NCBI GenBank assembly: GCA_038030265.1
Contig: CM075942.1
Coordinates: 43,614,751 to 43,678,750, forward strand
DNA length: 64,000 bases
Source of the DNA: Corythucha ciliata
Taxonomy: Eukaryota; Arthropoda; Insecta; Hemiptera; Tingidae
Reading direction: 5' to 3'
Shown in pieces: positions 1 through 12,005 of the stretch (the first letter of the stretch is position 1; the number at the start of each line of letters is the position of its first letter). The position numbers were made by a program, and so were the translations under genes. The notes beneath the pieces were generated by a model, which saw nothing but the letters and a program-made list of their open reading frames with translations, did no database searches and was not told where the DNA came from.

Positions 1-1
1 C

Positions 2-241
2 GAGACTCGTTCGAATTCTGCCCTCTTCAAACGGGCAGAACAACTCAAGCGATGGGAAAAGTCGGATACAAATTTGGAGCCCACGACGCCAAGCACTCGT
101 GAAAGGAAAATCAAATTTTCGCCTGGTTGCGTTTTTCTTGCAGCGTGTAAAGCGGGCGATAAGGACGAAATTCTTCGTCTTTTGAAAAAAGGAGCCGACA
201 TCGATACAAGCGACGTGGACGGCCTCTCCGCCCTTCATCAG
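2..241 (+). CDS. Mbs: Mbs coding exon 1 (5' end cut by the window)
   Basis: This is the N-terminal exon of the myosin-phosphatase targeting subunit, which anchors the PP1 catalytic subunit to myosin. Visible residues 1-80 include KRAEQLKRWEKSD (about 10-22), the PP1-docking RVxF-type motif KIKF (36-39), then VFLAACKAGDKDEI and GADIDTSDVDGLSALHQ, the start of the ankyrin domain. The order and wording match Drosophila Mbs and human MYPT1, where the motif is KVKF. The start codon lies upstream of the window, probably only a few codons away, since the family begins shortly before this point. The exon ends in phase 0 after CAG at a GTCAGT donor. Confidence 0.95.
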
Positions 242-1142
242 GTCAGTTTTTCACCCTGTCTCGGACATGACTAAGGATCCGCCCTCCTGGTTATGTACTC
301 ACTTCCCTGTAATTAATTTGACAATGATCATGTATTTTTACCGACTACTTTACCCCCACCTTAGCGATGCCGTAATAAGATGTACCTACAGTCGTAAATT
401 TTCATTATTCCCGAATCTCTTCATTCAATGTGCCCTATTTCTTGTTCGGTAATCCCAAAGACCTTGCGTTTGTGTTTCGCGGAGAAGATAAGACTAACGA
501 AAATTGTTGAAGTTTCGTTGTAACTTGTGGGTGTGCATGTTACTTCCCTTCAGACCTCGCACCGAATTTGACGAGTATTCCCTCACAAGTGGCTCCAAGA
601 TCTTTCATGACATCATTGATTACATTGTTCCCGAAGTAGTGGAGGTGTTGCCCCCTAATGATCAGGTCTCACCTGTAAACCGATTTGTGATATATGACCT
701 CTAAAACGCAACAGAATTGTTTGTCTGCGAACAATCCTTTGGCCTGCGATATCCGCAACCAATTTTGACACAGTGCGCGTACGTCAAAATGTTGTCTTGG
801 TCCATAGACGAGGGCTATTGAAGCGGAGTGAAATCTGAGTTGGGGGAGATATGACAAAAAGAGTGAAATGCACGCGAGTGTGAAATGAAATAGTTAACAA
901 GCTTTACGATTAGGTCTATTTCTTTGATAGGTTTTCGCTGCAAGAGTGTTGAGTTATTGAGGCACGACAACTCTCATGTCAATATTGGCCGCCAGTGTGG
1001 CCTTGGATGGTTTGGCAAGTACCTTCCAACATGCACCATTACCAATGCTCCAATATCCGCTGGCCGATGAATTTTATTTCATTTAATAACAACTGGAGAA
1101 ACGAAGCTATTACCTTGGGGTTTCTAAAAATCGTGTGATCTT

Positions 1143-1279
1143 AGGTCCGTTCCATTGTTTTGCTAGTGCTACACCAGTGTAGAAAACTACGTGATTTCAT
1201 TGACTTATTCTGAAAAATTGAATGAAACCAGACGATTTTCTTCAAAAGTGTAGCACTTGCGAAACAATGGAACGGACCT
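1143..1279. repeat. MITE, AGGTCCGTTCCATTG family, copy 1
   Basis: Hairpin-like element of about 137 bases whose ends are inverted repeats of roughly 30 bases beginning AGGTCCGTTCCATTGTTT. The interior carries CTTCAAAAGTGTAGCAC. A second copy is at about 38038-38153. No coding capacity. Confidence 0.75.
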
Positions 1280-2591
1280 GTGGTGATTCTTGCTAAGGCC
1301 CGATGCCAAGTCGTTCCTCGAATTTTCCTCAACCTCAAAGCTCCCTCGCAAACTGGAAAAATTATAAAATAACATGTGATTCTACAGTTTGCGAGGAAGG
1401 TTGGAGTCAAGGAAATTTCGAGGAATGACTTAGCATACGGGCCTAAATTACGGGAGGTCGGCCTAGATTGCTAGGGCAACATGTTTAGTAAATGTTTGGC
1501 AGAGAAGTGCCAATATTGGAGGAAAATATTTGCCAAATAACATTGGACCAATATGGACGCATGTGTGACTCACCACGCCTATACGACAGTGTAAAAAATC
1601 ATCAAAATTTAATTCATTATTCCGAAATTTTTATCAATCAAATCATGTGTTTTTATACTCAGGGGCGGCTCGTCCACTAGGGCATTTGGGCACACGCCCC
1701 ACCAAAAATAGGACCCAAAAAATATTCAAAAAAAAAAACAAAGAAAAAAGGGCAAAATGACTTCAGAAAAATTAGAAATTCCAGAAAAAATAAATAAAAA
1801 GTTAGCTTCTTTTTTGCAATTTTCAGGTATTACCTTCTTATTTTGCTTCCAACAGGCGGAGATTCAACCGTTCTTGGTGGAAGAGAAACCACCATATATT
1901 TCAAGGGACAAAAGAATATTTCCAGTGTGGTCCTGTGCCCGGAACGCGCAGAAAATTGGGTGCGCAAAAGGCTCTTTTCCCTCCCATCCCTTCGACGCTT
2001 CATCCACAAATCCGGGCACCAACCCGGGGCTCCAAGGCATTTCTATGTGGAACAGGGAATGAGCGTTCGACAAATTTTACTCTATGTTGATGTGTTGGCG
2101 TTTCATTAAGCTGGGTTTAGTATGGGGAGTAGAAAAACGTTGTCTAGTAGTGATAGGAGGGAAAAGGAACCTCTCGGTCTTCTCTAGATTTCAGCAGGTT
2201 TTCAGTCGGTGTATTGTTTATTGTTGTCGTGTCGGTATTTTTTTCTTTCCTTCGACGAGCGCTTTGTGATTTGTGCGAGTTGGTTTAGCTGTTTAATGTG
2301 CGCAGTTTCCAATTTCACATTTAAATAAAGGAGAACAAGTGTGTTAATTCAGCAATACAGATACGCAGTTTCAAGTTAGTTTTAGCGTGAATAGTGTCAA
2401 AATCTGCAAGCTCTCGGTATTTTCTCGAGAGTATTGTGATCAAAAATCTCGGTCGATTGACTCCTTCAGACTGGACGCCGACAGCTAGTAAAGGATAAGG
2501 CAAACCTTCCGGAACTCGAAATGTAGACACCTATTCAAAAGCTGAGTGGTTCGAGTGGTTTGGCTGCATAGACTCCACAGAAAGTATAGTT

Positions 2592-3310
2592 AGGTAATTG
2601 ATTAATTATTTGAGTATAACATTCTTTTATTATATTTTTTAAATATGCCGACTAGTTTCGGGGTAAGTGCACCCCATTTTCAAGGCATCAGTAGTTCGAA
2701 AACAACTTAAAGGAGACATAACCACACAATTGGCCCCACTGTACTGGGCCCCATAATACTGGGCTTAGTGAACATCATAAAAAAACAGGGCATATTTTTA
2801 ACTTTAAAGGAGTAAGTGTATTGGATCGGGAGAATAATTGTGAAAAATTGAGAGTTTCTAGAAAAATTGCACATAAAAATGGGGGGGGGGGACTGTCAAT
2901 TTCCAGTTGGATAGTATGGGGGTAGAACCGTATTGTAATATTTTAGCAATGTATAAGAGAAGCGGTGGGAAAAACAGATACGAGAATGGGTTGAGGGAGA
3001 GGGGCTCCCAATCTTGAATGATTATCGTTGTATTTAGAACGTTTAGTGAGGAGACAAGTTTCCTTGTGGTACCTGTCCATCAACAGGATTATTTGGAAGT
3101 GTGTGTTTATTGACATGTGACGGGGAAATGTGAGTATTTTGCTGTTTGTTGGTTGTTTTTGAGAACTGGGGCTAATTGTGGTTATGTCTCCTTTAAGTTG
3201 TTTTCGAACTACGGATGCCTTGAAAATGGGGTGCACTTACCCCGAAACTAGTCGGCATATTTAAAAAATATAATAAAAGAATGTTATACTCAAATAATTA
3301 ATCAATTACC
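2592..3310. repeat. Inverted-repeat element with about 130-bp arms
   Basis: The left arm (2592-2725) recurs as its reverse complement at about 3175-3310, covering GCCGACTAGTTTCGGGG and GTGCACCCCATTTTCAAGG. The interior of some 450 bases has no reading frame of interest. A related arm-like stretch occurs at 35680-35725. Looks like a non-autonomous foldback element. Confidence 0.8.
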
Positions 3311-3358
3311 TTAATAATTTAACATTCACGATATAATCGAAAATTAGAAAGTAGTGTA

Positions 3359-3499
3359 AGGCCCTGTTCACAAGCTCTATGTTTAGGTTCGGTGCAGTCT
3401 ATGCAGCCAGACAAAAATTTACTCCCTCGAAAAATGAAGCATTTTTAAAGGTTGCATAGACACCACACAACACAAAAAGAGCTTGTGAACAGAGGGCCT
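3359..3499. repeat. MITE, GGCCCTGTTCACAAGCTC family
   Basis: Ends AGGCCCTGTTCACAAGCTCT and its near-perfect inverse, 141 bases long. Fragments of the same family, recognised by ATGCTTCATTTTT and GTTGCATAGAC, lie at about 10890-10995 and 27480-27575. Confidence 0.7.
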
Positions 3500-3744
3500 C
3501 ACACTATACTTTCTCTAGAAACTGCGCTCAACTATCAATTTACGTAACGGCGGTCCGGCAAGCATATTGAAGGAAGTTCAAAAATGAATTATTTGGAATT
3601 AATGTAAGTCGCAACTCATGATTAAGTAGCAGCTCGCAAGAGCCAATGGCTATAAAATTCGCAGTGAACACTAATTTTTCCGGCGAGGGAAGTTGTGAAG
3701 GTTGACGCCAACCTTCGTACCCAAGTGGCAACCAAAGTTATATA

Positions 3745-4185
3745 AGGTCTGTTCGCGAAGCTACACTGGGTTGCCCGAGGGTACACTCGGGCGCCCGAAA
3801 AGCGTTCCCGAGCAGACGAGTGTAGTTAGTGTACCTAGTACAGCGAGTGTAGGGCGTTCGCGATGAGTTCAGAGCTACTCCGGGCTGCCCGAAGTTACTC
3901 CAATTTTTTGTTATAAATTGATAACTCTTATCTAACATGCACAGGAGAGAGAAAATATCACGACTGTTATGAATTTACACTGGCTGCTCTGAAAGCGTTC
4001 GTGTAACAAAAAAATCCTCGCTGACCTCGCCTACACCAGCTACCCCAACCTGCCCTACACTAACCTACACTTTTTCTCCGCGAACAGACCTATAGAAAAC
4101 CAAGTTATGCAGCTCGGAGGAAAAAGTGATTACTAAATCCGTGTTTGAAATTCGGGCAACCCAGTGTAGCTTCGCGAACAGACCT
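3745..4185. repeat. MITE with 33-bp terminal inverted repeats
   Basis: Begins AGGTCTGTTCGCGAAGC and ends with the exact inverse over about 33 bases, flanked on both sides by ATA. About 441 bases, with internal tandem-like CTACACT words. Non-coding. Confidence 0.8.
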
Positions 4186-4250
4186 ATAATCTCCAATTTT
4201 GCCGCCATCTTGTCGGGTTATGATAACGAGTAATGATTTCATTATTATTA

Positions 4251-4398
4251 GGTCTATTCGTTTGTCGTCCGGAGCTGCACTATTAGCACTGAAAGTACTA
4301 ACCTTTCATTATTTTTTCGCGTTATTTCACATGATAACCCGCGAGGTTGCAAAATTTCGTGCTGCTCGGAGTAGTCCGGGACGACAAACGAATAGACC
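4251..4398. repeat. MITE with GGTCTATTCGTTTGTCGTC termini and TA flanks
   Basis: 148-base inverted-repeat element flanked by TA at 4249-4250 and 4399-4400. The right TA is also the left target duplication of the adjoining Tc1 element, so the two elements abut exactly. Confidence 0.78.
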
Positions 4399-4400
4399 TA

Positions 4401-6014
4401 CAGTGTCTCGCAAAAGTATTCGTAAATTTGCATTTTTCATGAAATACCAGCGCTTGGAGAAATAGGGAATTCAATTGTTCAACTCGAACTCTTCTGATTG
4501 GTTGGAATGGTGGTCTGGGACTATACTGGGGCCAAATTATCAGTTAGGAACTTGAGACCAATAGAGTACCAAGTATTACATTTCATTTTTGGATAAATGT
4601 AGCAAGCAAAAGTTTTCGTAACTGCAAGAGCCGTCACACGCCCTTATAAAATGGATGCTTCAGCTTCAATTTTCCGGGCGATATCTAGCCTCCACTCTTG
4701 CTCCATGTGCTTAGCAAGAAAAATAAAGTTTTAAGAAAATGGGGCGTAAAAAAAATACATCCATAGAGAAGCGTCTTCGAATTGTATTTTTACGGGAAAA
4801 AGGGCATACGCTGAGGGAATTTAGTGAGCAGTGTGGCGTACCGATTTCCACCGCTCAGTACGTCATCAAGCGATTTAAGAATTCAGATACTTTGGAGGAT
4901 GCGCCAAAAACCGGAAGACCCAGTCTGCTAGACTCTCGTGACGAGCGAAAAATTTTAAGAAAAATTAAGGCTGATCCTCGCAGTAGTGCCGTAAGCATCG
5001 CTGTGGAGCTCCAAAATACGACAGGGAAGAAGGTTAGTGCCGACACCATCAGGCGATGTATCAAGAAGAATGGTTTCAATAGCAGAAGGGCGAGAAAAAA
5101 ACCATTCATTAGTCCCGTGAACAGAAAGAAAAGAATAGAATTTTCGAAAGACTTCTTGAAGAAGGACCCTGACTTCTGGAAGGACGTTGTTTTCTGCGAT
5201 GAGTCAAAATTCAACGTGAAGGGGTCGGATGGTTTGGTTCGCGTATGGAGAAAACCGAACACAGAGCTGGAACCGAAGAATACAGTCGGGACTGTAAAAC
5301 ACGGCGGCGGCTCAGTGATGGTATGGGGGTGTTTTTCGTCAGCTGGTGTGGGAAAACTGGTTTTCATCGACGGAATAATGGACAAATTCAAGTACATTGA
5401 CATTTTGAAGATGAATTTGAAAGAAAGTGCTAGAGTATTGGGCATTGAGCACACGTTCAAGTTTTACCAGGACAACGACCCGAAGCATACAGCGTACCTA
5501 ACACGCGAATGGCTTCTCTATAATTGCCCAAAGGTTCTTCAGACACCTCCACAATCCCCGGACTTGAACCCTATCGAAAATTTATGGGCTTTCTTGGAGG
5601 CAAGAGTACGGGAACATGAGGTTCGAAATGTCAACCATTTGAGGCAGGTACTTTCCACAGAATGGGATAAAATTACGTCCGATCGTACGTCAAAATTGGT
5701 CAAATCGATACCTGATCGCCTAAAGGAAGTCTTGGCGAGAAAAGGATATGCGACGAAGTACTAGTTCCCCTACTTTATTTGTACGAATTAAAATTACGAA
5801 TACTTTTGCTGCTTTCATTTTCGTATATTCTAAAATTTTCTTGGATTGATTCCATGGCCTTAACGTTTTCTTTGGTTGTATCGATTGGTATTTGTTCTAT
5901 ACTCCTTTAATTATCACTTGGATAAAAAAAGGGAAACTGATATTAATGAAATCTTATTTTGGAGGGGAACTTAAAAAAATGACAACAATTTACGAATACT
6001 TTTGCGAGTCACTG
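4401..6014 (+). mobile_element. Tc1/mariner element, apparently complete (DD34E)
   Basis: A 1614-base transposon flanked by TA on both sides (4399-4400, 6015-6016). Terminal inverted repeats match over 28 bases from CAGTG with one mismatch at position 6, containing CTCGCAAAAGTATTCG. It holds one uninterrupted transposase gene. Intact frame, intact catalytic triad and near-identical ends suggest recent insertion. Confidence 0.95.
4739..5764 (+). CDS. Tc1-family transposase, intact
   Basis: 341 codons from ATG to TAG, centrally placed in the element. Residues 1-110 form two helix-turn-helix domains with an AT-hook-like KTGRPS (57-62) between them; this part binds the inverted repeats. The DDE catalytic domain shows D154 in FCDESKF, D245 in YQDNDPKH and E280 in SPDLNPIENLW, with 34 residues between the last two, as in Tc1. 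GGGSVMVWGCFS is also typical. The transposase cuts and pastes the element into TA sites in the nucleus. No stop or frameshift is seen; activity cannot be judged from sequence. The next ATG choices would cut the first HTH, so this start is favoured. Confidence 0.96.
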   Translation: MGRKKNTSIEKRLRIVFLREKGHTLREFSEQCGVPISTAQYVIKRFKNSDTLEDAPKTGRPSLLDSRDERKILRKIKADPRSSAVSIAVELQNTTGKKVSADTIRRCIKKNGFNSRRARKKPFISPVNRKKRIEFSKDFLKKDPDFWKDVVFCDESKFNVKGSDGLVRVWRKPNTELEPKNTVGTVKHGGGSVMVWGCFSSAGVGKLVFIDGIMDKFKYIDILKMNLKESARVLGIEHTFKFYQDNDPKHTAYLTREWLLYNCPKVLQTPPQSPDLNPIENLWAFLEARVREHEVRNVNHLRQVLSTEWDKITSDRTSKLVKSIPDRLKEVLARKGYATKY

Positions 6015-7924
6015 TATTTCCTAATGGGATGACCGTCTCGTCCTCTCGTCGTTTTGTGTAGTTCTACATCGAACAACTCATTAGGAAGTGTTTTTTTTTA
6101 TTTCAAATAATTATTTGGTCGGCATTCCAAGTTCATATTTTGTACGACGGAGTTGAGCGAATATGCCTGTAAGAGTTGGTCGCCGCTATTTGGATGAACT
6201 AAATGATCTAGGGGCAAACACATCCTCGTAAGTCTCCTACCGCTTGGGCGCTGTTTTGTATATGGTTTCAACATTTTCGGCAGCAGCCATTATAAAAACA
6301 AGCCAGTATAGTTGTGAATTCCAATTTTTTCTGCGGTTGTTGCTACTTAGATTCGTCAGTAATAGTTTGATGGACGTGAGAAATATTTCGGCCATCAAGA
6401 ATACGGACTTGTCAATTATTTGGTGTACGGTATCAGTGGCTGCAAGTGGATGAATTTAGGTGCTAAGCATTTCTTGAACATAAGCCGCCAAAAAGTGGTC
6501 CCATCGGAAGAATTGAGGCTCGAAAAGTAGAAGCGCGTTCTTCTGGCCAAAGTAACAGTATCATGAAGGATGTGTTTTCTTTGTTCTTACCAAAGTCGTA
6601 TAGATACCAAGTCATTTCTCTTCTGATAACGCGTGGTCACTAAAGCTAGAGGGAGAATTGCTCCCGCCAGAGTGCCACATGACATTTGGTCCCAAAATGT
6701 GGCGGTTCGGAAAACGCTTATAAACAAATAGTTTTTTAAACCAAATGAAAACTATGAATGCCTGGTCAATCACAACATAATAGTTATGAATAGTGATGAA
6801 TGGTTCTAGCAGACTAAAACTGAAGAAGAATTCCGTTGAGCTAAAAAAGTTTATTGTATCTATTGAAACTGTGTTGTTTCACGATGTTTTGTCACGTGCA
6901 GCAAGATCTTGGGCATTCTCAAGCGTCAGGTGAGCATGATGTTTCTTCCATCTCCTCTGCAGACTGAACGTTGAGGGCGAGTTTCACGCAGATAGTATAC
7001 CTCGCCCCCTCCAAACAGCGTTCAAGTACATGGCATGTTTTTTCACGCCTTATTTGTGTTGCACGGATTTCAAGTGCTCATTCCTATATACAGAAAATTG
7101 TACACAAAACGCAGTAGTATCCATTTTTCAAATGTTGTCCCCAAAATAACTTCAAACCCGTCTTGAACTTTTACCTTGAAAATTTACGCTCTACCTTCAA
7201 CTCACTAATGATGGACATCTATCTACAGTTCCTCTGGCTGTGCTGGGTTTTACACCGGGGCATGAAACAAGACGGAATTTGAAGTTGAAATTACTTGTTT
7301 TATAAAGAAAATGGATGGAAAAGAATCGAAATAATAAAAATATATTCTATAAGTGAACATGTCCAAAATCCAGCAGTAATTTTATTTGCTTCACATGTAG
7401 TTTGTGAAGCAAATACTTTATTAAAAAGAAAAAAGTTGAGACCAAATGTTGAAAGAGCGCTCTGGCGGGATCAAAATTTCAAATTTCATAAATGACCACC
7501 GTTACCATAGCGATCGTGATGAGTGGAAGAACTTGGGCTCTATACAACTTTAGTTCTTACATTCAGAAATACTAATTGCAGGAACCATACATCGGTAACT
7601 GCCATAGGTTTTTACAAAACCTATTAGAGAACTCGCTCGTTCAAGCATCACGACCACCCATTGAAACAGATTGAATATATTGCTCGTATCCAGGAAAAAA
7701 TGTTTCTCGAACGGATTATGGGGTACGCTGAAATGAACTTCTTTGTTGTACATTTAACGACCGAATTGGATGGAGTAAAAATGTTCAAGTACCCAAATTA
7801 AATAATATTCAGTAGTGCAACGGTTGCTCGAACCTCCAAAAGCCAGAATATTTTCTTGCTGTGGTGCTGCCAGACGTGAAATGGCATCCATGTTATTCAC
7901 GTTTCCATTCAAGCATTTTCGACG

Positions 7925-7925
<1 letters not shown>

Positions 7926-7974
<49 letters not shown>

Positions 7975-7996
7975 CTTTCTTTCTTTCTTTCTTTCT
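7926..7996. repeat. Poly-T run followed by TTTC microsatellite
   Basis: About 49 T in a row, then several TTTC units. Exact lengths of such runs are unreliable in assemblies. It could be the tail of a retroposon read from the minus strand, but no body is recognised beside it. Confidence 0.9.
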
Positions 7997-8130
7997 TTTT
8001 TTTTGGTAGAATCTACGAAACACTGTGTTATCCAAGAAACGCAACAACCTCACGTAACACAAAACAAGGCGTTTCTGTTAGTGTAACTTCTTGACGGTAA
8101 TAGGGAAGAGGCAAGCGTCCAAAGCAAATG

Positions 8131-8527
8131 AGGGGGAGTTGTACATGTATTTCCTTGAACCCCCTCCAATCATGACTCGCCAACTCGGCTTTACGTAAAT
8201 TGTCGCCGTATTTCTGCACCAATCATGGATTTCAAGGTCTATTTAAACCTCAAGGAAATTCTGTTCGTGCGTACGATTTTGTTTTCCTAAATAAGTCGTC
8301 GAAAGAGAGTGAATTTTCAAGGTAAAATTTTATGAGGGTTTTACAGATATTTCAGGGGTGAAATACGAAAAAAGAAGATCGTACGCGCGTGCAGAATTTT
8401 CTGGAGATTTAAGCGGGACCTTGAAATCCCGGATTGGTGCAGAAATACTGCGATAATCACGTAACGCCGAGTAGGTGAGATATGATTGGATGGGGGTCGA
8501 GGAAGCACAAGTACAACTCCCCCTTAA
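8131..8527. repeat. Inverted-repeat element, GGGGGAGTTGTAC family, copy 1
   Basis: About 397 bases. Left end GGGGGAGTTGTACATGTAT and right end GTACAACTCCCCC are inverse, and the arms stay inverse over about 120 bases, including ACGTAAATTGTCGCC and TTGGTGCAGAAATAC. Another copy is at 38438-38833 and partial copies lie near 37730-37790 and 51740-51880. Confidence 0.8.
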
Positions 8528-8902
8528 GCCCCGTCCACGCGTTCAAAGTTACTTGTGCAAACGGGTTTGAATTAGCAGGTTTGTGCTTTATTATAAGTTG
8601 GAGTGAAACTGTTTGCACAAGTAAGTTTGAAGAAAAGTTTGAACGTGTGGATGGGGCTTTGAACGTCAAAGGCTCAAGAATCCCTTATTATAGAAAAATA
8701 CGAGATCCGATGAGTCCTAAGCTGAAGGGGGGCATAGTTGCGGAGTGGGGGAACATTTGGCAAATCGCTTAAATTTGAGATTTTGGAAATGAATTGAATT
8801 TGAAGTAGTTGCTCACTTATTTGTTAACGCTGAGTCGAATGAGACCAAACAGGTCATGACAGTTTTGTGTAATTTGTACTAAAAAGCGTCGTTTTTTCTC
8901 TT

Positions 8903-8904
<2 letters not shown>

Positions 8905-8959
<55 letters not shown>
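8905..8959. repeat. Poly-T run of about 55 bases
   Basis: Uninterrupted T homopolymer. Could mark the 3' end of a retroposon inserted in minus orientation; no element body was recognised next to it. Confidence 0.9.
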
Positions 8960-8962
<3 letters not shown>

Positions 8963-11069
8963 GTGAACTTGGTCATAAATCGGAAAGTATAGGCGGCCTG
9001 GCTTTGGTCGCATTCGATTCAGCATTGAAAACTACATCAGGAATGATATGAACGCCGGTCAACCAGGAATGTTTATTCAAATTAAAAATTGTCACAATTT
9101 TAGGAGGAGAAAAAAACAGCGCTTTTGGCTTATTATTTCTCAATAATAAGTCATTGTAATCGTATCGCAAAAAAAAATTGTTGACCCCCCCTCAAAATTT
9201 GTAGTTTTACGTTTCAAAGTGCGTAGAATCCAAATCTGCAATAAAAAAAAATGTCCGTCCGCCGTCCGGGCCATATCTTGCCCTAGGATTGCTTGAAAAA
9301 ACTCGTTCTTTCGCACATAGACTCCATTTGGGGTCTAGTTGGTCCTAACATCTGATCAGTTTGATCAAATAACTCCCTGGGGTTTTATGGGCCAAAAGCG
9401 GGTCCAAAATGGGAATTTTCAAAGGATTTGGGATCATAGGGGTGTGGGGTGTCGATTTTCATGTAATTTCAAGCCGGATTTGACTACATCGATGAATAAT
9501 AAACCCACAGTCGAAATAATAAGGCATTGTTCGATAATTCGCAGCGTTTTAGTACAAGTTGCATCCTAACTCAGATACTGATGTGGGTTTGTTCTCATTC
9601 GACTTAGCGTCAAAATATACGTCAGGAACCACCATGTTACATTAATTTGGAAAATTTCAAATTTAGGCAATTTTCCAAGCTTTCTGCCACTCCATAATCC
9701 TGGTTCCCCCTCCCACAACTCGGGACAATCGGGTCTCGTATTCTACTATAATAAAAGATTTTTTAGCTATGCTTCAAAGGTGGACGATTTTTAACCCCCA
9801 AGGAATCATTTTTTGACTGTACAATGTTATCCAGCTTCTTCGAACCTTTACGGTTGAATCATTACGAGTAACGATCCTCCGACATGGGCGTAGGTAGGAA
9901 TTTGTCCTAGCGGGGGAATCGCATTGAAATCTCGTTATGAGGGTGAGGGGGTATTTCACATTTTACCCATCATCCTAGGAACTAGACAACATAACTTTGG
10001 TCTTTTTTTTGTATATTTCATCAGCATTCTTTCAAACGGATGTTTTTTCTCTAGAAAGCGTCCTTCAGATTTATAAACGAAAATCTAAATCAATTCCCTA
10101 AATTTCACGATTTTCATGGAGAAGCCATATCCGAATTTAGTCCATGACTAGATTTTTGATTTCAGCACCCCAAAAAACAAATAAATCCGTCTTAAAAACT
10201 AAGCCGGCAGTTTTTTCTTGTCCTAACCACCTAATGACTGGACTACTAGAAACAAAGTGGGAACTTAAAGTTTACACCCTGACTAAATCCCAGATTTTCA
10301 ATTCAAAAACTCCCCACCTTTTGTCTGTGAACTGTCGCTGTGGCCTTTCAACGTGTAAAAGCTGTCAATTAGGCCTCAGAGGATGAGAGTTTGGGCAATA
10401 AACGTGACATTTTGTTCCTACAGTCAAAAAAATTGAGTAAATTGGGCCTAATCCCACAGTTTGTCAGTGGGTTGTACATTGAGTTTGTTGATAGATTTAT
10501 CAATGAAACATTAGACGTTTTGGTAGTTCATTCCCAGTTTCGGAACTTTTTCAGGTTGTAAAATCCATTTTTGTACAGCCGGGCGTAAAGACTCGAAATT
10601 CGCCCGCTGGGACAGCCTTGAGCGGGCGACATGAAGTTCATTCCGCCCGCCGGGCGTAAAGAAAAATATCAGCCCGCTGCGTCTTTTCTTAGGTCTTTTG
10701 TTTTTTTTATAAATTGCTCTTCCTAATTTTGTTTTTAAATTTTACGTTAGCCATAAAAACACAAAAATAAGCACTGTAAATTACGCTGAGAGGCGATTAA
10801 AGTTCTCTCTACATCACCTACGTCATCCTTCCATTCGCTGGCTAGAGTGTGTGATCACTTCTGTTTATAAAGCAAACCATATGCTATGCGTCTGTGTAAC
10901 CTATCAAAATGCTTCATTTTTCGAAGGAATTAATTTTATTGGTTGCATAGACGACCCCACAGATACATAGCACATAGCTTCTGAACGGGGCTTTAAAGAC
11001 TGGGTTTTATGATGATTATTATAATAATTATGAACTTCGGCTGTACAAAAAATAGCGTACAACACTCGG

Positions 11070-11170
11070 GCGGTATTCCTCATTACGATCTCGGGCGACA
11101 GTTGCCCTCGCCTTCACCTCGGGCACTTCCTGTCGCCCTCGACCGTAATGAGCATCATACCGCCCTTGGA
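11070..11170. repeat. Small palindrome with CGGGCGGTAT ends
   Basis: CTCGGGCGGTATTCCTCATT at the left returns inverted as AATGAGCATCATACCGCCC at the right. Central CTCGGGCGACAG is inverse to CTGTCGCCCTCG. Resembles a short MITE. Confidence 0.6.
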
Positions 11171-11214
11171 TCGTAATATACTATTCTGAGTTGGGAGGGG
11201 GTAAATTTTGCATA

Positions 11215-12005
11215 GTCATTTTAAATTTTACGGAATGAAATTGGCAGTTTAGTGGTGAAATCTTCAGTTTTAAGGATGAAAGCCTAAAATCAGTCAATTT
11301 AGGGGTAAAATCTTCCTTTTTTGAGTTAGAATAGCCAGGTTATGTTATGAAATTATCAATTCTCGAAGAAACTGTCAGTTGCTGTGTAAAATCGACATCT
11401 TTGGAGTAAAAATGGTATAGTTTTAGGGTAGAATGTCAGGTTTTCGGGTAAAATCGCAAGCTTTGGGGTAACATTTCAACTTTGGCGTAAAATAGTTAGT
11501 TTTAAGCGGCCCATACACGTACAATAATATTGCGCAATAATAGGGGTTGTATTGATGGGTTGCACAATATAATGAACAACCTATTTTTTTATCCCTAAAC
11601 ATCTGGAAACGAAATATTGTACAAATTTATTGCGTAATATTTATTGTACGTCTATGGACCCCTTTAGGGAGAAATATTGAGTCATCTGGTAAAACCACCA
11701 GTTTTGTAGTAAAATCTTCGATTTTGGTGCAACACATCTGCATGGGCGTGAAATCGACGGTTTTGGAGTGAAAGTGTCACTGTTTGGATAAAATCGTTAG
11801 TTTTCAAGTCAGAGTCGTCGCAGTTCCGGCGTTAAATCGTCCGTTTTGGGAAAAACGTAAGACTTAGTGGAAAACGCATGTTTTGCTCCGTAATTGTCTG
11901 TTTTGGAGTAAAATATCCGGTTTTGGGGTGAGGTAATCAGTCTTGGGGTGAAATTGTCAGTTTTTGGGTAAAATCTCTTCAGTTTTTGTGTAAAACCAAA
12001 TGTTG
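11215..12005 (+). repeat. Degenerate tandem array, unit like GTTTTGGGGTAAAATCGTCA
   Basis: More than twenty imperfect copies of a 20-30-base unit built from TTTTGGGGTAAAAT and GTCAG. The array is split by the Harbinger-type MITE at 11505-11663. Inverse relatives are visible at about 51050-51175, for instance AGCCTCAGAAACCGAC. Non-coding. Confidence 0.75.
11505..11663. repeat. Harbinger-like MITE with TTA duplication
   Basis: Ends AGCGGCCCATACACGTAC and its inverse GTACGTCTATGGACCCCT, flanked by TTA at 11502-11504 and 11664-11666. A TTA/TAA duplication is the mark of PIF/Harbinger insertions. A relative lies at 58957-59199, also inside a degenerate tandem array. Confidence 0.75.

Noticed and set aside
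4855..5460. 201-codon minus-strand frame inside the Tc1 element
   Set aside because: Shadow of the transposase gene on the other strand; Phe/Leu/Ser-rich as expected for an antisense frame.
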